From Ligustrum vulgare (Eukaryota; Streptophyta; Magnoliopsida; Lamiales; Oleaceae): 64,000 bases of DNA. Every line of letters begins with the position of its first letter. Position 1 is the first letter of the stretch. The notes under the pieces are model-generated. The model made no database searches. It saw only the letters and a program-made list of their open reading frames with translations, and was not told the origin of the DNA. Shown here one piece after another: positions 22,808 to 33,685 of this stretch. The translations under genes and the position numbers were made by a program. Location: NCBI GenBank assembly GCA_963555705.1, contig OY743168.1, positions 93,102,925-93,166,924 of the forward strand. The letters run 5' to 3'.

Positions 22808-24068
22808 GAACGAGCCACAATTGAGAATTCAATATTAGATTCTTGGAGAATCAAGCATCGTAAAGGGGCGTTAATTGAAGATTCAAAACTTGGTGCAAGA
22901 TTTTCATTCTTTATATTACTTTCAATGAACGTTTATCTTTATTATTTTTGTTCTTTATTAACGATGTGTAACTAAATTTAATGTTGGGATGAACGATGTA
23001 ACCTAATTATATTATTTTAAATTCAAATTCCATAGTTTTAATGTTTTGTTGCATGTATTGATTTATTATTGTTCTTAATGTTTGAATTGTTTGATCACCA
23101 ATTCATGATATATTGAATTATTTCCATAATCCGAGAAGTAATTTAATAATTTAGAACGTGGTAATAAATCCGGTAATTAAACGAGAGATAGAGATATACT
23201 CTTGTTATTATTGCGGTCGTGTGTGAATTCTTGTGTTTATTGCATCTAGATAAGGAATATTCAGACCCGCTGTAGAGATACATGATCGACTTATTTAGGT
23301 ATAATTGATTTAAACTCGAGAGAGAAGTTTCAATATTAATTAGTGAATTCGACCGATTACATAATTAGGAAATAAAACATGGAATTGGAGTTAATTTAAT
23401 TGGATAGGTGAAATCGTATATCCCAACTATTTTATAATCGTTTTTAAAAACAAATCAAATTTGTTTCATTTTAATTCTTTAGTTTATGTTCTTAGTTTTA
23501 ATTTAAAGTCCCCAAATTCTCTTTGTCTGTTCAAATAGAGTTAGGAATTAACACATATCTATAATTAATAGCAGTCCTTCTGTGAACGATAATTCGGATT
23601 CTTAGGTCCACTATATTACTTCTCATGACCCGTACACTTGCAGGGATATTTCGCTTAGCGAGATATTTGTGAACACTTGACTATACTCTTCAAGAACAGA
23701 ATAGACATCAAGTAATAGATATCGAATATGAAACTCAAAATAATTTGGAAATTATTTTGACATAATTTGGAGAAAGAAAGAATTAGAAATCAATTATATG
23801 GAATTGATTTGGAGTGAATAAAATGGAATTAGGAGGGTCCTATTTATAGATTTTCAAGTGTCTCCTCAAAAGGTTGCGTCTTTTGGCAAAACTAATTTAA
23901 ACCATTAGATCATACATTTTTATTTTAAATGGTCTAGATTGCACCTATTCATAAGGTGATGACTTTTCATATTTCAAGTCTTTATATTTGAAAAGTTCTG
24001 ACCAACCATTACACAAATTGGAGACTTTTCCAATTCATATTATAAATAATTGACCAATTATTCCAACA

Positions 24069-25962
24069 ATCTCTCACATGAATGGAAGAAGTCGACTCAG
24101 AACAAGGAAGATGAAGAAGAGTAAAATTTGAAAGATAACACATCAAGATATGTAGCTTTCGCTTTGAACCTTCCATAGTAAGAATCTATCGAACTCATTT
24201 GGCTAATCAGTGAACGTAACGTTTTGAACTGTCAACCGTTATTGCTAGCTCAGACAATAGATCAAACACATCATCTCTCACATCAAACTTGGTTATCTAT
24301 TGTGTTCATTATTTCGGCCTTGAACAACTTAGGTTCTGCGAGTGCTTTTAGAGAATTCGCCTAAGTAAAATTTTCAAAGAACCGGCCACGTTCGCACTAA
24401 CATAGGTGATATTCTATAAAGAGTATCCTACAATACCCCACTTGTACTAATTACAAGATATAGTTATCATTAAAAGCAAAGCTTATCCTTAACTTTCTTT
24501 GTAGGCAGCACTTTTGCATCATAGAAATGGGAATGAGTAAAAACTTTGTAGTGCTTCTCATCGAGTCAATCATAATTAGTTTTCCTATTAAACCTAGTCT
24601 GTGGGATCTCCAGTCGCCAGGTTAGGTTTCCATTAAGCTGACCTATTAGTTTAGGTTTTACACCTATTTCCCTCGATGCGCAATCTACTCTCAAAATAAT
24701 CCATTTATAGATGGATCCGATAGGTTATCCTTCAATAAAACAATCATTATTGTTTAAGATGAGAGTAATCTTCCAGTGATATATATCGAGGCTTACCACA
24801 AATTTTACCAATTTCAAAATCCTTCGAAAACGTTTGAAGTCATCATGCTTCGTTCTAACTTTATTGAAAGCACTAATTTCTTTCAATTCTTAAGTTTTAT
24901 TAAGGATTTTCGCAAAATAACCTACACCATCAATAGTAAAATATATTTATTAGTAGATTTTGAATCCTTGCATTGGATATCCAATTTCCAACATCATGCG
25001 CATATTAATTTTAACAAGGCATTCATTGTAGTGCAGTTTATCATTTCAAATATTTTGGAATATCATAATATTCTAATTTGAAGAAAGCAACGACATCCCC
25101 TCACAAATCTTGAGTTGCATTCGAACTTTAATTGAGAATGTTATACAAACAATCATCATATCCCCACAATACTGGGTTAGGCTAGAACTTAGAGTTCATC
25201 ATCTCTTTTAAAGTTCTATCATGTTTTTATTTATATTCATCCACTCACTTCTAGTCAACACATCAATGGTTAGAAACATCAATGAAATCTCATGTACTTT
25301 AATATTTAAGACGGTCAATAATAACCACTTTTTGACATTTAACATATCATTCTTGTATTCTGTTGTATAAAAGGGCTTTCAACCTTTTCACCTTTTCACA
25401 AAAGGTAATTTTAAGAATGTGTCTTGTAGACCTTACTATCCCCATAAAGATTTGGATAGATCCAAGTTTATGTTGAGAATGAATTGTTCGACCCCATGAT
25501 ACCTAGGTCAAACTAATTTTAATATTCATCAACAGTACTATTCACATTCTTCATTTTATAGAGGCAAACCTCATAATGAATAAATATACTTCTTGTGAAA
25601 TTATAAGTAACATGATAAGATAATATAATATAATATTATCTTCTAATTTGCACAAGTACCATCTCACAATATTATCAAATTAAGTGAGGTTTTCCATGAA
25701 ATAGGTCACTGTCCTTTTCAAATTATCATTTAAGATGAATGATAATTCTACCAACATATAGTAACATAATCTTCAACAAGATAAGCAAGTATATAATTAG
25801 GATACAACAAAATTGTATCAATGTACACAACATAACCAATAAAACTTATATACTTTCTACTAATAGAGGTTCATAGAATGCTTCTAATCAAAATTTAATA
25901 TCTATCCATGCACTAAAACAGAATATGGCATACACAACAAAAAGAAAAACCCGTCTTAAGAT
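24069..25962 (-). other. Non-coding interior of the non-autonomous LTR element
   Basis: No reading frame of note exists. The longest frame (24776-25081, plus strand) is antisense to the element and shows no motif. The minus-strand segment directly after the right LTR does not match the initiator-methionine primer site, so the primer tRNA is undetermined. Confidence 0.6.
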
Positions 25963-26680
25963 TGTTGGATAAATTAGTGCATAATTATATTCTTTTAACG
26001 AAAAAAATACGTGCATGCATAGACAATTAAATAACGACTTACACTTGAAAAATATCGAATAAATTTGACTTACCAAAATCATGATATGCACATATAATTT
26101 CGACTTACTGACATCAGAAATTAGAAGGAGTTAAAATGAAGCGAGGTATGCGAATGCAAATTTCCTTAAGACAGATTTCGCATCCTGCACTGGTGCTAAC
26201 AAGATCAAACGTCCATCTCCCAATATACAACTCTTCTTCCAAAATTAATATAGCACGGTATTAATTTTGTCCTGCGAACCAACGCTTGACTATACTCTTC
26301 AAGAACGGAATAGACATCAAGTAATAGATATCAAAAATGAAACTCAAAATAATTTGGAAATTATTTTGAGAGAATTTGGAGAAAGAAAGAATTAGAAATC
26401 AATTATATGGAATTGATTTGGAGTGAATAAAATGGAATTAGAAGGGTCCTATTTATAGATTTTCAAGCGTCTCTTCAAAATGTTGCATCTTTTGGCAAAC
26501 TAATTTAAACAATCAGATCATACATTTTCGTTTTTAATGGTCTAGATTGTACCTATTCATAAGGTGATGACTTTTTATATTTCAAATTTTTATATTTGAA
26601 AAGTTGTGATCAACCATTACACCAATTGAAGACTTTTCTATTCATACTATAAATAATTGACCAATTATTCCAGCAACTTC

Positions 26681-27125
26681 TACAAAATAGAAACTGTGCA
26701 ATATCTATAACATCTCGATTTTACACTAATAATGTATTATTTGATTGTATTAGCTGATATCATGAATTGTGGATAATATAGGTGTATAACTTGTAGACTC
26801 GTTGGTTAATGTGCTGGGTTTTTGTTACTCTCACTTTTCAGCCTGTGGATTCCTGGTTAGAGGAAAGGGGTGTTTTCTGGTAGTGAAAAGGAACCCTGGA
26901 CTCAACATAAATAGTTTGCAACTCTATGAAACACTTGCTTTGATTTTCCCCCCCTAAAACGTCAAAACCTGCATATTGGTGTATATAATTCATGGTTTTG
27001 GGTGATTTGGGCTAATTGATACTCGTTGAGCTCAATTTGCATTTTTCTCCATAAGTTATAAAATAGGTTGGGCTTTGCTAATCTAGTTTTGACACAACTT
27101 TTAAGGGAAAAATATATTTATAAGG
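26681..27125. other. Intergenic sequence
   Basis: I see no gene, termini or strong repeats here. Confidence 0.5.
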
Positions 27126-28260
27126 TGTGTACATTACACAATTTCAATTTTAAGATATAAGTTAAAAAAAAATTCAAAAATCAGGTTATAATTATAATTA
27201 ATTAACTAAATTAAATAATTGAACAGATTTTATTAATTATATATATTAAGGTCACAATACAATATAATTTCAGGTCACAAACGTGAATTTTTTAAGTCAC
27301 AACATATAAAAATAACAATTTTTTTACGTTACAATTAATTACAAGGTCACAGTAATACTTGATTATTTTTAGGTCACAACATATCAATAATATTAAGTCA
27401 AAGATCTTTTAAATCACAATTCTCAAATTATTAGGTCACAATTGACTTATTAATTATATTAGGTTACAACATCTCACTACACCAGCTGCCAACTTCACCA
27501 TCTCACCATCACCAATACACAACTGTATCAAAGCTGCGGCCACCGTCACTCATTGATCTTTCCCTTGCCTTATCCATAGCCATATTGAAACCTTCAATGT
27601 TAATAGCCAAACCTCCTATTTCTTAATCCCAGATTCATGAACATTGTTAAACTAACGTGCATAGTTGCAATGTGCCTACGCCCGACCATTACAGAAATGA
27701 TAATCTTCTTTCTTGGTCCTTGGACCCCATCAGATCGGAACTACTGATTCCATCATCACCCACAACCACCACATCACCATCTACCACCACCCAAGAACAC
27801 GGTCTGAGCGATCTATGTAGCGACTATGCCCTTGATTGAAGCAGATGCACGGTCGATAAAGTAGATGCGCGGTCGACTGTGCCCTTGAATCGTCATCGCT
27901 TACCTTAAAATTGGTACCGCTTCATACCTTGTTGGTAGTGATACGCCGACGACGTTAGTATCACTATAGTCTTTGACGACGATAGGCACGGCCTCATGGG
28001 TGAAGGACGAGTTTGTTTGTGCTGAGATTTGAGAGAGGAAGTATTGAATATAGGGATGGAGAGAGAAATAATTAGGGTTTGAAGTGATATTTTGTGGTTT
28101 AAAATTGGGATGTGGTTGAATAATTAATAGAATATTATATTATTAAGTAAATTTTTTAATTAATTAAAACTTGAATTCAGACCTGATTTTTTAAGTAATA
28201 TAAGTTTGATCTTATTTATGAATTTTGATATTTAAAAGTAGGGATGAGTGTAATTTTCAC
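27126..28260. mobile_element. Putative DNA transposon end: GTCACAA array plus GC-richer core
   Basis: From about 27250 to 27475 the motif GGTCACAA or a close variant recurs roughly every 20-30 bp (about ten times). It is followed by a GC-richer, CACC-rich segment (27480-28080) and then AT-rich sequence. The layout resembles the subterminal array and interior of a DNA transposon and mirrors 59860-61745 in opposite orientation. No termini or duplications could be fixed, so the class is open. Confidence 0.45.
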
Positions 28261-28288
28261 CACTTTTAATACAAATATATGCGCATTT

Positions 28289-28342
28289 TGACATTTAGGC
28301 TTGAAAAAACATGGCTGACATTTAGGCTTGAAAAAACATGGC
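28289..28342. repeat. Perfect tandem duplication of 27 bp
   Basis: TGACATTTAGGCTTGAAAAA and the following seven bases occur twice back to back with no differences, so the duplication is recent or gene-converted. Confidence 0.9.
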
Positions 28343-29434
28343 TGCCTTATTAGAGAAGAAAATCGACTGTTTTTTGTGGTGTGAAAAACTTGGTGGTGTT
28401 CTCCTCCTAAGCTTTCTTTTCATTGCTTTTTTCTAGCATTTGCGGTCTAGAAATAATTATTGTTATCTTGTCCTCCAAGGATGAGATTGAAAAGCAACCG
28501 AGGTGAATATATTGGTTGTAAATAAGAGCCGTTTGAATTGATTGTTTGGTAGAGAAAGGTAACGCGATATTGAGCCAATAGAATACCTTTTTGACGACCC
28601 TTGGAGCAAGCTTCTGCAACGTACTATGTTTTATTTTCGTTTCATATATAATAGTTATAAAAGAAAAAATCCTTATATAATTTCTTTCTTAAAAGTTGAG
28701 CATTAAGATAGAAATCATAGTAGTGTATGTTCGGACGTGTATTAATTAACTTATTAAGGAGCCCAGATCGGCTGTCTCAACTCCCTATTCCCTTAGCTGT
28801 CTCGTCCACTAAAAATTTGAGGAATCATCATTTATTTACACCTCATTAATTTTTCAATAAAAAAATTGCACCCAAACGTCAGTAACAGGCATCGTTAACT
28901 CTTGGCCATGAACTCTTCAGCTTCTTCATCTCTCTCACTCACAGTAATGAATTTCGTCCCTTTACTTTTAATCTTTTCTTTATATTATCGATAGATAAAT
29001 TGGGTTAAAATCTGCTAAGAACTTAGGAAAATGAAAGAAGGCAACGTCTGAGGTTGGAATGCTTATGCCACAGCCGTGCAAATAGACTCTGTTCATCGCA
29101 ATTTTCTGAGCGATCCGTGTAAAAAAAGTCCTTTTTTTTTTTTTTTGTCTATTTTCATAATATTCAACATCACACAGTCACTTGTATCATTGTGATTATA
29201 AACTTCGTTTTCCATTATATGAGAAGTTATAATCAAGAAAATAAAGCATGAAGCTCCAGCAGTTCAACCACTCTTGTAGTGGCAGATTCTGGTGGGTCAT
29301 GGCAATCGAAATAATCATCAAATTCTGGTCAAACCTTTATTTATTTATAAAATAATGCACAAATGTCCAAATATTGTATTATATAATAATTAGGTCAAAT
29401 ATTAGTACATACAATAAAAAATATGTATTTGCAC

Positions 29435-29585
29435 TCGAGGCATAACTCAATTGATTGAAAGATAAGAGTAAGAAATCTCAACTAAGTTGACAACTAGGGT
29501 AAAAGTTAGAATCCTATATTTAGTATAGATGAAGCTCATTATAAGCACAGTTAAACAGTTATACGCACAGTTATAAGAATATGTA
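29435..29585 (+). mobile_element. Degenerate tRNA-derived SINE relic
   Basis: GGCATAACTCAATTGATTG resembles a pol III A box, and GTAAAAGTTAGAATCC about 70 bp on resembles a B box. The following CACAGTTAAA is shared with the reverse complement of the SINE at 29845-30081. Confidence 0.5.
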
Positions 29586-29844
29586 CATATTCTTAAACTT
29601 TTTGGTCAAACTACTGTTGTTCATCTCGACCGTCCATTCAAACACAATTTCCCTTTTTCGTGAACTGATGAATCCTCTTGTTTGGAACATGTGCACCGTG
29701 CACAACCTTTAGTGCTTCCGACTTTCTATAGAATTACCATTCATCAAAACCTAATCTGTACACGTCCTGAACCAGGATAGATCAAAGAACACAGTTCTTG
29801 ATCTTCTTACACCAAGTATGAAACAAAGAAATAAAGAGGTGTTT

Positions 29845-30081
29845 TTAAAAAAGGCTGAACATCAACCTTAGGAGCTCCTACAGCTCGTCCTGGAGATTTA
29901 TAGATGATGTATATCGAGGGATGTGCCTCAGTGGAGCAGGGTTGAGAGCTTACTATTTAACTGCGCTTGTAAGGAGTCTCATTTATATCAAAGGTGGGAT
30001 TCGAATTCCCAGCCTGCAGATACTAGTTCAAATAAGATTTCTCACTCTCACATTTCAACCAACTGAGCTATATGCCTGAGG
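29845..30081 (-). mobile_element. tRNA-derived SINE
   Basis: On the minus strand the head reads GCATATAGCTCAGTTGGTTG (A box), and GGAATTCGAATCCCACC (B box) follows about 50 bp later. A tRNA-unrelated body then runs to a short homopolymer tract near 29845. The head could pass for a tRNA gene, but no cloverleaf can be drawn and the body continues, so a SINE fits better. Confidence 0.65.
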
Positions 30082-30140
30082 GTTTTTTAATCAAATTTCG
30101 GTTGCACACTTTATCACATGTGCACAGGTGCACATCATAG

Positions 30141-30472
30141 GGTCCGTTTGTTTGGGTTACCATTGCCCATTATAATTCAGAATCCATTCGACGGCGATTC
30201 AATTTATAATTTGGATTTATTTGAGTTTTTTAGGTAAGATGTGTGATTAAAAATTGAAAAGAGAAAATGTGTTTGGTTAAAAAGCAATTTGGAATATTTT
30301 GTCCATTATAAATTGAATTATAATGGGTAATGATAGCCCAACCGAATGGACGTATAATTTTCAAAACCAATTTTTGACCACACACATTTTTCTTTTTCAA
30401 TTTTTAATCACATCTTACCTAAAAAATATAAGTAATACACATTATAATTCTAAAGAGGCTGCCGATTGGAGC
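30141..30472. mobile_element. Foldback MITE with long inverted arms
   Basis: The stretch at about 30218-30268 (TTTTTTAGGTAAGATGTGTG and on) is the near-perfect inverse of 30376-30426. The ends read GGGTCCGTTTGTTTGGG and GATTGGAGCC with ATA on each side, a possible three-base duplication. This fits a Tourist-like (PIF/Harbinger) MITE. The outer ends are only weakly inverted. Confidence 0.55.
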
Positions 30473-32594
30473 CATAAAAAATGTCAATAAAATTCATTAT
30501 TAACTTTGATCTCAACCTTTTAAATTTTCTCACACAAGCATGTAATGAAAAATCATGATTTTGGTTTTGAAAAGAATAATATAAAATCAGGAGTTTGACT
30601 CTTGAGGGTTGAATGATGTGAATTTTTTATGCTGAAGTACAATAAAATAAACAATAGAAAGCTGACCAAATCACACAAGTCACTGTCCAGTCCAATATCC
30701 ATTAAATAGCGTGGTCAGGCAAGGTCGGGCACTTTTAATGGTCACTAGCAAATTCCATTAATGAATTAATTCTAGTTTTTCATTTCTTCACAAAGCAGCA
30801 AGATTATATATATTTTTGTAAATTAGTGGAATATTCTCAATATATATGATTCAGCATACCGTTTATTAAACTAAACATAAACCACAAGACAGATGGTCTT
30901 TCACTTACCGAAAGTGTGTGAAATATGAGCCATCCACATTAATTATAAGTAGGCATATATAATTGAGTGGGAAGGAAGCCAACTAGCTAGGCTCGTTAAT
31001 TGTTATTTATTATGAAAGAAATCTAAATTGCCAAAAAAAATTGTTCAATAATTACCAAAAATGTCCTTAGTGCCATCTTTGAAACCTCCAAAAATAAAGA
31101 AGTAGTGAGTGAGTAGAGGATGAATGTAAATAAAGTAAACAAATGGATGTATCAAGAAATAATAAGTGACTAAGCAATATAGGGACATCTCTTTGTAAGT
31201 ATACTAGCAAATTACCAAGGTAAGAGCATCTCTTATTTTGATTAATTGCTAAAAAAAAATTGTCAATAGACAACATTAAAAAAAAAAAAAAAAATTCAGT
31301 GAAATTTGAAAGAACTTTGTCAATACTATTTAGAGCTTGTTTGATACAGTAAAATTTTTTATCACAACATTTAAACTCAATATCGACCATAAATTTTTAG
31401 TCAAGTCTACAGTTTTTAACTTTTTAAACCATCAAAAAAATAAAAAATAAAAAATCACATTACCAAACATGCTTTTAGAGTTTCGTTTAGATTCAAAAGT
31501 TTTGCGCAAATTTAGATGTGATCTTATTTTATTTTTATTTTTTAAAATAAGATAACTAGACAACATTTTTTGGATGTGGATAGAACTTATACTGGAGATA
31601 TTTTAAACTTAATATTTTTTAATAATCATAAGAAATCATTTACATCAAAAGTCTTTCAACTTGCATATCATCTAAATTGTAATTCATAGTATGCATTGGA
31701 GATGCTCTAAGAGCCTACAAAAATACTGATGATAAATGCTTGTCATGCATTCTACGTACCGAGCGACCTCATATTCAATATTGAGTTTGGTTGTCTAGGT
31801 TATTAATCTGTGTGGTAAAAAATTTTGTTTATAAACAAATAATATAATGTTTTCGAGGTAAAACACGTGGTTGAAAATTAATTTAGGAGATATGTGATTA
31901 AAAAATTATTTGATGAAATTAATGCATTGTTTGTAGACTAAACAAGTTTACTCCTTGGGTAATTTTTTTTTAAATATCTGAACTAAACAAGTTTACTAAG
32001 TGGAGGGTAACATGTTGAACCTTTATTTATTTATTTTTTGATCAGATTTGAACCTTCATTTAGGCCTATAACAAGTCAAGCATGTGTTAACCTACTGTTT
32101 GAGACCTATTATTTAAAACTCATTTTTCTTCTTAAACTCATTTTTAACAACACATTATTAATAAAATAATCTACATATAAATTCAAAATTTTTCTTACTT
32201 TTTAATCACATATTTTAAAAAAAATCACTATTTTATAACTCATTTTTTGGGTAAAAATGGGGTCAAACAAGTGTATATTTTTAGAGAACCATATATATCA
32301 TCCCACCTACCATCATCGTTTTACTCTCATGTATAAACCATATTTATCTCACATCCTCACGAATGATATTAATTGAACTTGGTCAGTACTGGATCGTTTC
32401 ACGGATACTCAAGAAGAAAGAAGTCAAACCAGAAGATCCTAATGTCAAGAAATCATCACAGCATCAATCAATTCAAATATAAAATAAATGGTTTAAGCAA
32501 CATCAGCCATCCAAATTAAAAGTAACACATGCACTATGGAATTTTATTATTTTTTTTATTTTTTTCAATGAGGACTTTGAAGATTACTGATTAC

Positions 32595-32602
32595 TATAAA
32601 TA
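32595..32602 (+). promoter_or_regulatory. TATA box of the two-peptide CEP gene
   Basis: TATAAATA lies 120 bp upstream of the chosen start codon, preceded by AT-rich sequence. It is the best-placed core promoter motif for the gene. Confidence 0.65.
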
Positions 32603-32721
32603 CCAAGATGAGTTATGAAATCAAAACATTCAGCTCCAGAACAACATATCTATTTCCCTCTCCTAAAACTCTCAAAAATTAAAGCAGCAAAGAACTACAT
32701 TTGCATATCCACTCTCCTTTC

Positions 32722-33117
32722 ATGGCTTACATACCAAATATCTCTATATTTCTCTTCATTCTTGCTGGTTTTTCCTGCCTTCAAATTTCACTCACCGAAG
32801 CAAGGCAACTAAACCCACTAAAGAAACATGAAAATCGCAATTTTCCAGCTAGTCTTCCTGCTAATGCTTCCCCACAAATTGTAGGACAAAAGGCAATTCC
32901 CACACCAACTAATCAAAAACACGAAATCGACGGTTTAGATGGAGAGAATGGTTTTCGACCTACAGCACCAGGAAAGAGTCCGGGAATTGGCCACTCTTTT
33001 CCAGCCCAAAAGGACAACGTTGCAGGAAAGACTGATGACTTCCGACCCACAGGACCAGGTCACAGTCCTGGTATTGGTCATTCTTTTGCAAACAAGAACA
33101 CAGGACCAAATGCATAA
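32722..33117 (+). CDS. CEP peptide hormone precursor with two CEP domains
   Basis: This encodes a 131-residue secreted precursor of C-TERMINALLY ENCODED PEPTIDE hormones. In the family, 15-residue peptides are cut out, proline-hydroxylated and perceived by leucine-rich-repeat receptor kinases (CEPR1/CEPR2) in nitrogen-demand and root-growth signalling. Residues 1-27 form a signal peptide (hydrophobic core IFLFILAGFSCL, probable cut near LTEA/RQ). A variable linker follows, then two CEP motifs: GFRPTAPGKSPGIGH (77-91) and DFRPTGPGHSPGIGH (106-120), both with the invariant FRPT.PG.SPG.GH pattern. The frame is open seven codons upstream, but the codon there is TTG; the first ATG (TTCATGG) is at 32722. 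No intron is needed. Length and layout are normal for a multi-domain CEP gene. Expression and peptide processing are inferred from family knowledge. Confidence 0.95.
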   Translation: MAYIPNISIFLFILAGFSCLQISLTEARQLNPLKKHENRNFPASLPANASPQIVGQKAIPTPTNQKHEIDGLDGENGFRPTAPGKSPGIGHSFPAQKDNVAGKTDDFRPTGPGHSPGIGHSFANKNTGPNA

Positions 33118-33146
33118 ACATGCATGTACAAGTAGATCAGCAAGTT

Positions 33147-33232
33147 TACTCTCACAATACCCTTGACAATGAGCTTGATAAAAACTCTCACATGTGGTTA
33201 TCAAGCTCATTGTCAAGGGTATTATGAGAGTA
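33147..33232. repeat. Near-perfect 35-bp hairpin just downstream of the CEP gene
   Basis: The arm 33147-33181 pairs with 33198-33232 at 34 of 35 positions (one C/A mismatch), leaving a 16-base loop. It begins 30 bases after the stop codon and so probably lies in the 3' UTR. No flanking duplication marks it as a transposon. It is absent downstream of the other CEP gene, which has only a seven-base stem near 59081-59097. Confidence 0.9.
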
Positions 33233-33321
33233 GAATAATTCTAAGTAGATTTATTATCGGTTGTAATTAATGTTTTCGATTTCCATTATTAGCAGATCCA
33301 AGTGTGCATTATATATTAATC

Positions 33322-33474
33322 CTTGTTTGGTTTGAACAACTTCCTCAGAAAACTCATTTTCGACCGCACATATTTATGGGACTCACCACTTTCAAACTTT
33401 TAAACATCTTTTCAACCACACATTCTCCAAAAATCCATATTTCCTTCAAAATCTCCTACGTCAAACAATTATTG
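33322..33474. mobile_element. MITE-like segment 3' of the CEP gene
   Basis: It starts CCTTGTTTGGTTTGAAC and ends CAAACAATTATTG, with an internal motif 'cttttcaaccacacattctcc' of the kind shared by the MITE-like segments elsewhere in this window. The termini are only weakly inverted. Confidence 0.4.
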
Positions 33475-33584
33475 TAGATATTCCTTTCAAATAGTTTCAT
33501 GAGATTCACTTCAGGCGAATCTGTTTTATGTATTATGTAGAACCTATGTTTATGGTCAATTTATCTATAAATAAGACTTTATAA

Positions 33585-33640
<56 letters not shown>
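33475..33640 (+). repeat. Duplicated flank block P4, copy 1
   Basis: The sequence from ATATTCCTTTCAAATAGTTT through GGCGAATCTGTT to AATAATCTCTCT recurs at 43748-43900 with moderate divergence and the same order of motifs. It is part of the tandem unit that includes the CEP genes. Confidence 0.8.
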
Positions 33641-33671
<31 letters not shown>

Positions 33672-33685
33672 TATATATATATATA
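33589..33685. repeat. (TC)n(CA)n(TA)n microsatellite
   Basis: About 70 bases of TC repeat are followed by ACACAC and then TATATA. The related block at 43890 has only CTCTCT, so the expansion is specific to this copy. Confidence 0.97.

Larger units (their letters stand above)
20898..23675 (+). mobile_element. Ty3/gypsy solo LTR (2.8 kb with two inserts)
   Basis: It opens TGATAAGTGTATTTTATA, as at 295, and ends GATATTTGTGAACA. Perfect five-base duplications CTTGA flank it (20893-20897 and 23676-23680), and the host LTR sequence resumes without loss on both sides when compared with the intact copy at about 26290. This is the signature of an insertion followed by LTR-LTR recombination. A promoter-like CTATAAATATAACC lies at about 22525. 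Without the two hAT-type inserts the LTR is about 1.68 kb, close to the 1.80 kb LTR at 295-2090. Confidence 0.92.
20636..26675 (-). mobile_element. Non-autonomous LTR retrotransposon (minus strand), interrupted by a solo LTR
   Basis: Two related LTRs, 20636-24068 (650 bp after removing the nested insertion) and 25963-26675 (713 bp), flank 1.9 kb of non-coding sequence. The right LTR opens TGTTGGATAAATT, and the left one ends ATTATTCCAACA. A target duplication ACTTC lies at 20631-20635 and 26676-26680. On the minus strand the sequence CATGTGAGAGAT abuts the LTR start TGTTGGAATAATTGG, a Copia-type polypurine tract, which fixes the orientation. The left LTR lacks about 60 bp between two GACTTAC repeats and its first base is mutated. 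No gag or pol is present. Confidence 0.85.
28343..32590. other. Intergenic region with SINE and MITE debris
   Basis: There is no protein-coding gene. Apart from the SINEs and the foldback listed separately, I see AT-rich sequence, poly(T) at 29129-29145 and poly(A) at 31279-31293. Fragments near 31330-31490 and 32095-32275 resemble MITEs ('ttttaatcacatattt', 'caaacaag'). Confidence 0.5.

Noticed and set aside
24776..25081. 101-codon plus-strand frame
   Set aside because: Antisense inside a non-autonomous LTR element, no motif, AT-driven composition.
29990..30081. Minus-strand tRNA gene
   Set aside because: The A and B boxes are present, but there is no cloverleaf and a tRNA-unrelated body follows; better read as a SINE head.
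32701..32721. Upstream extension of the two-domain CEP precursor by seven codons
   Set aside because: The first codon is TTG; the ATG at 32722 has a good context and starts a normal signal peptide.
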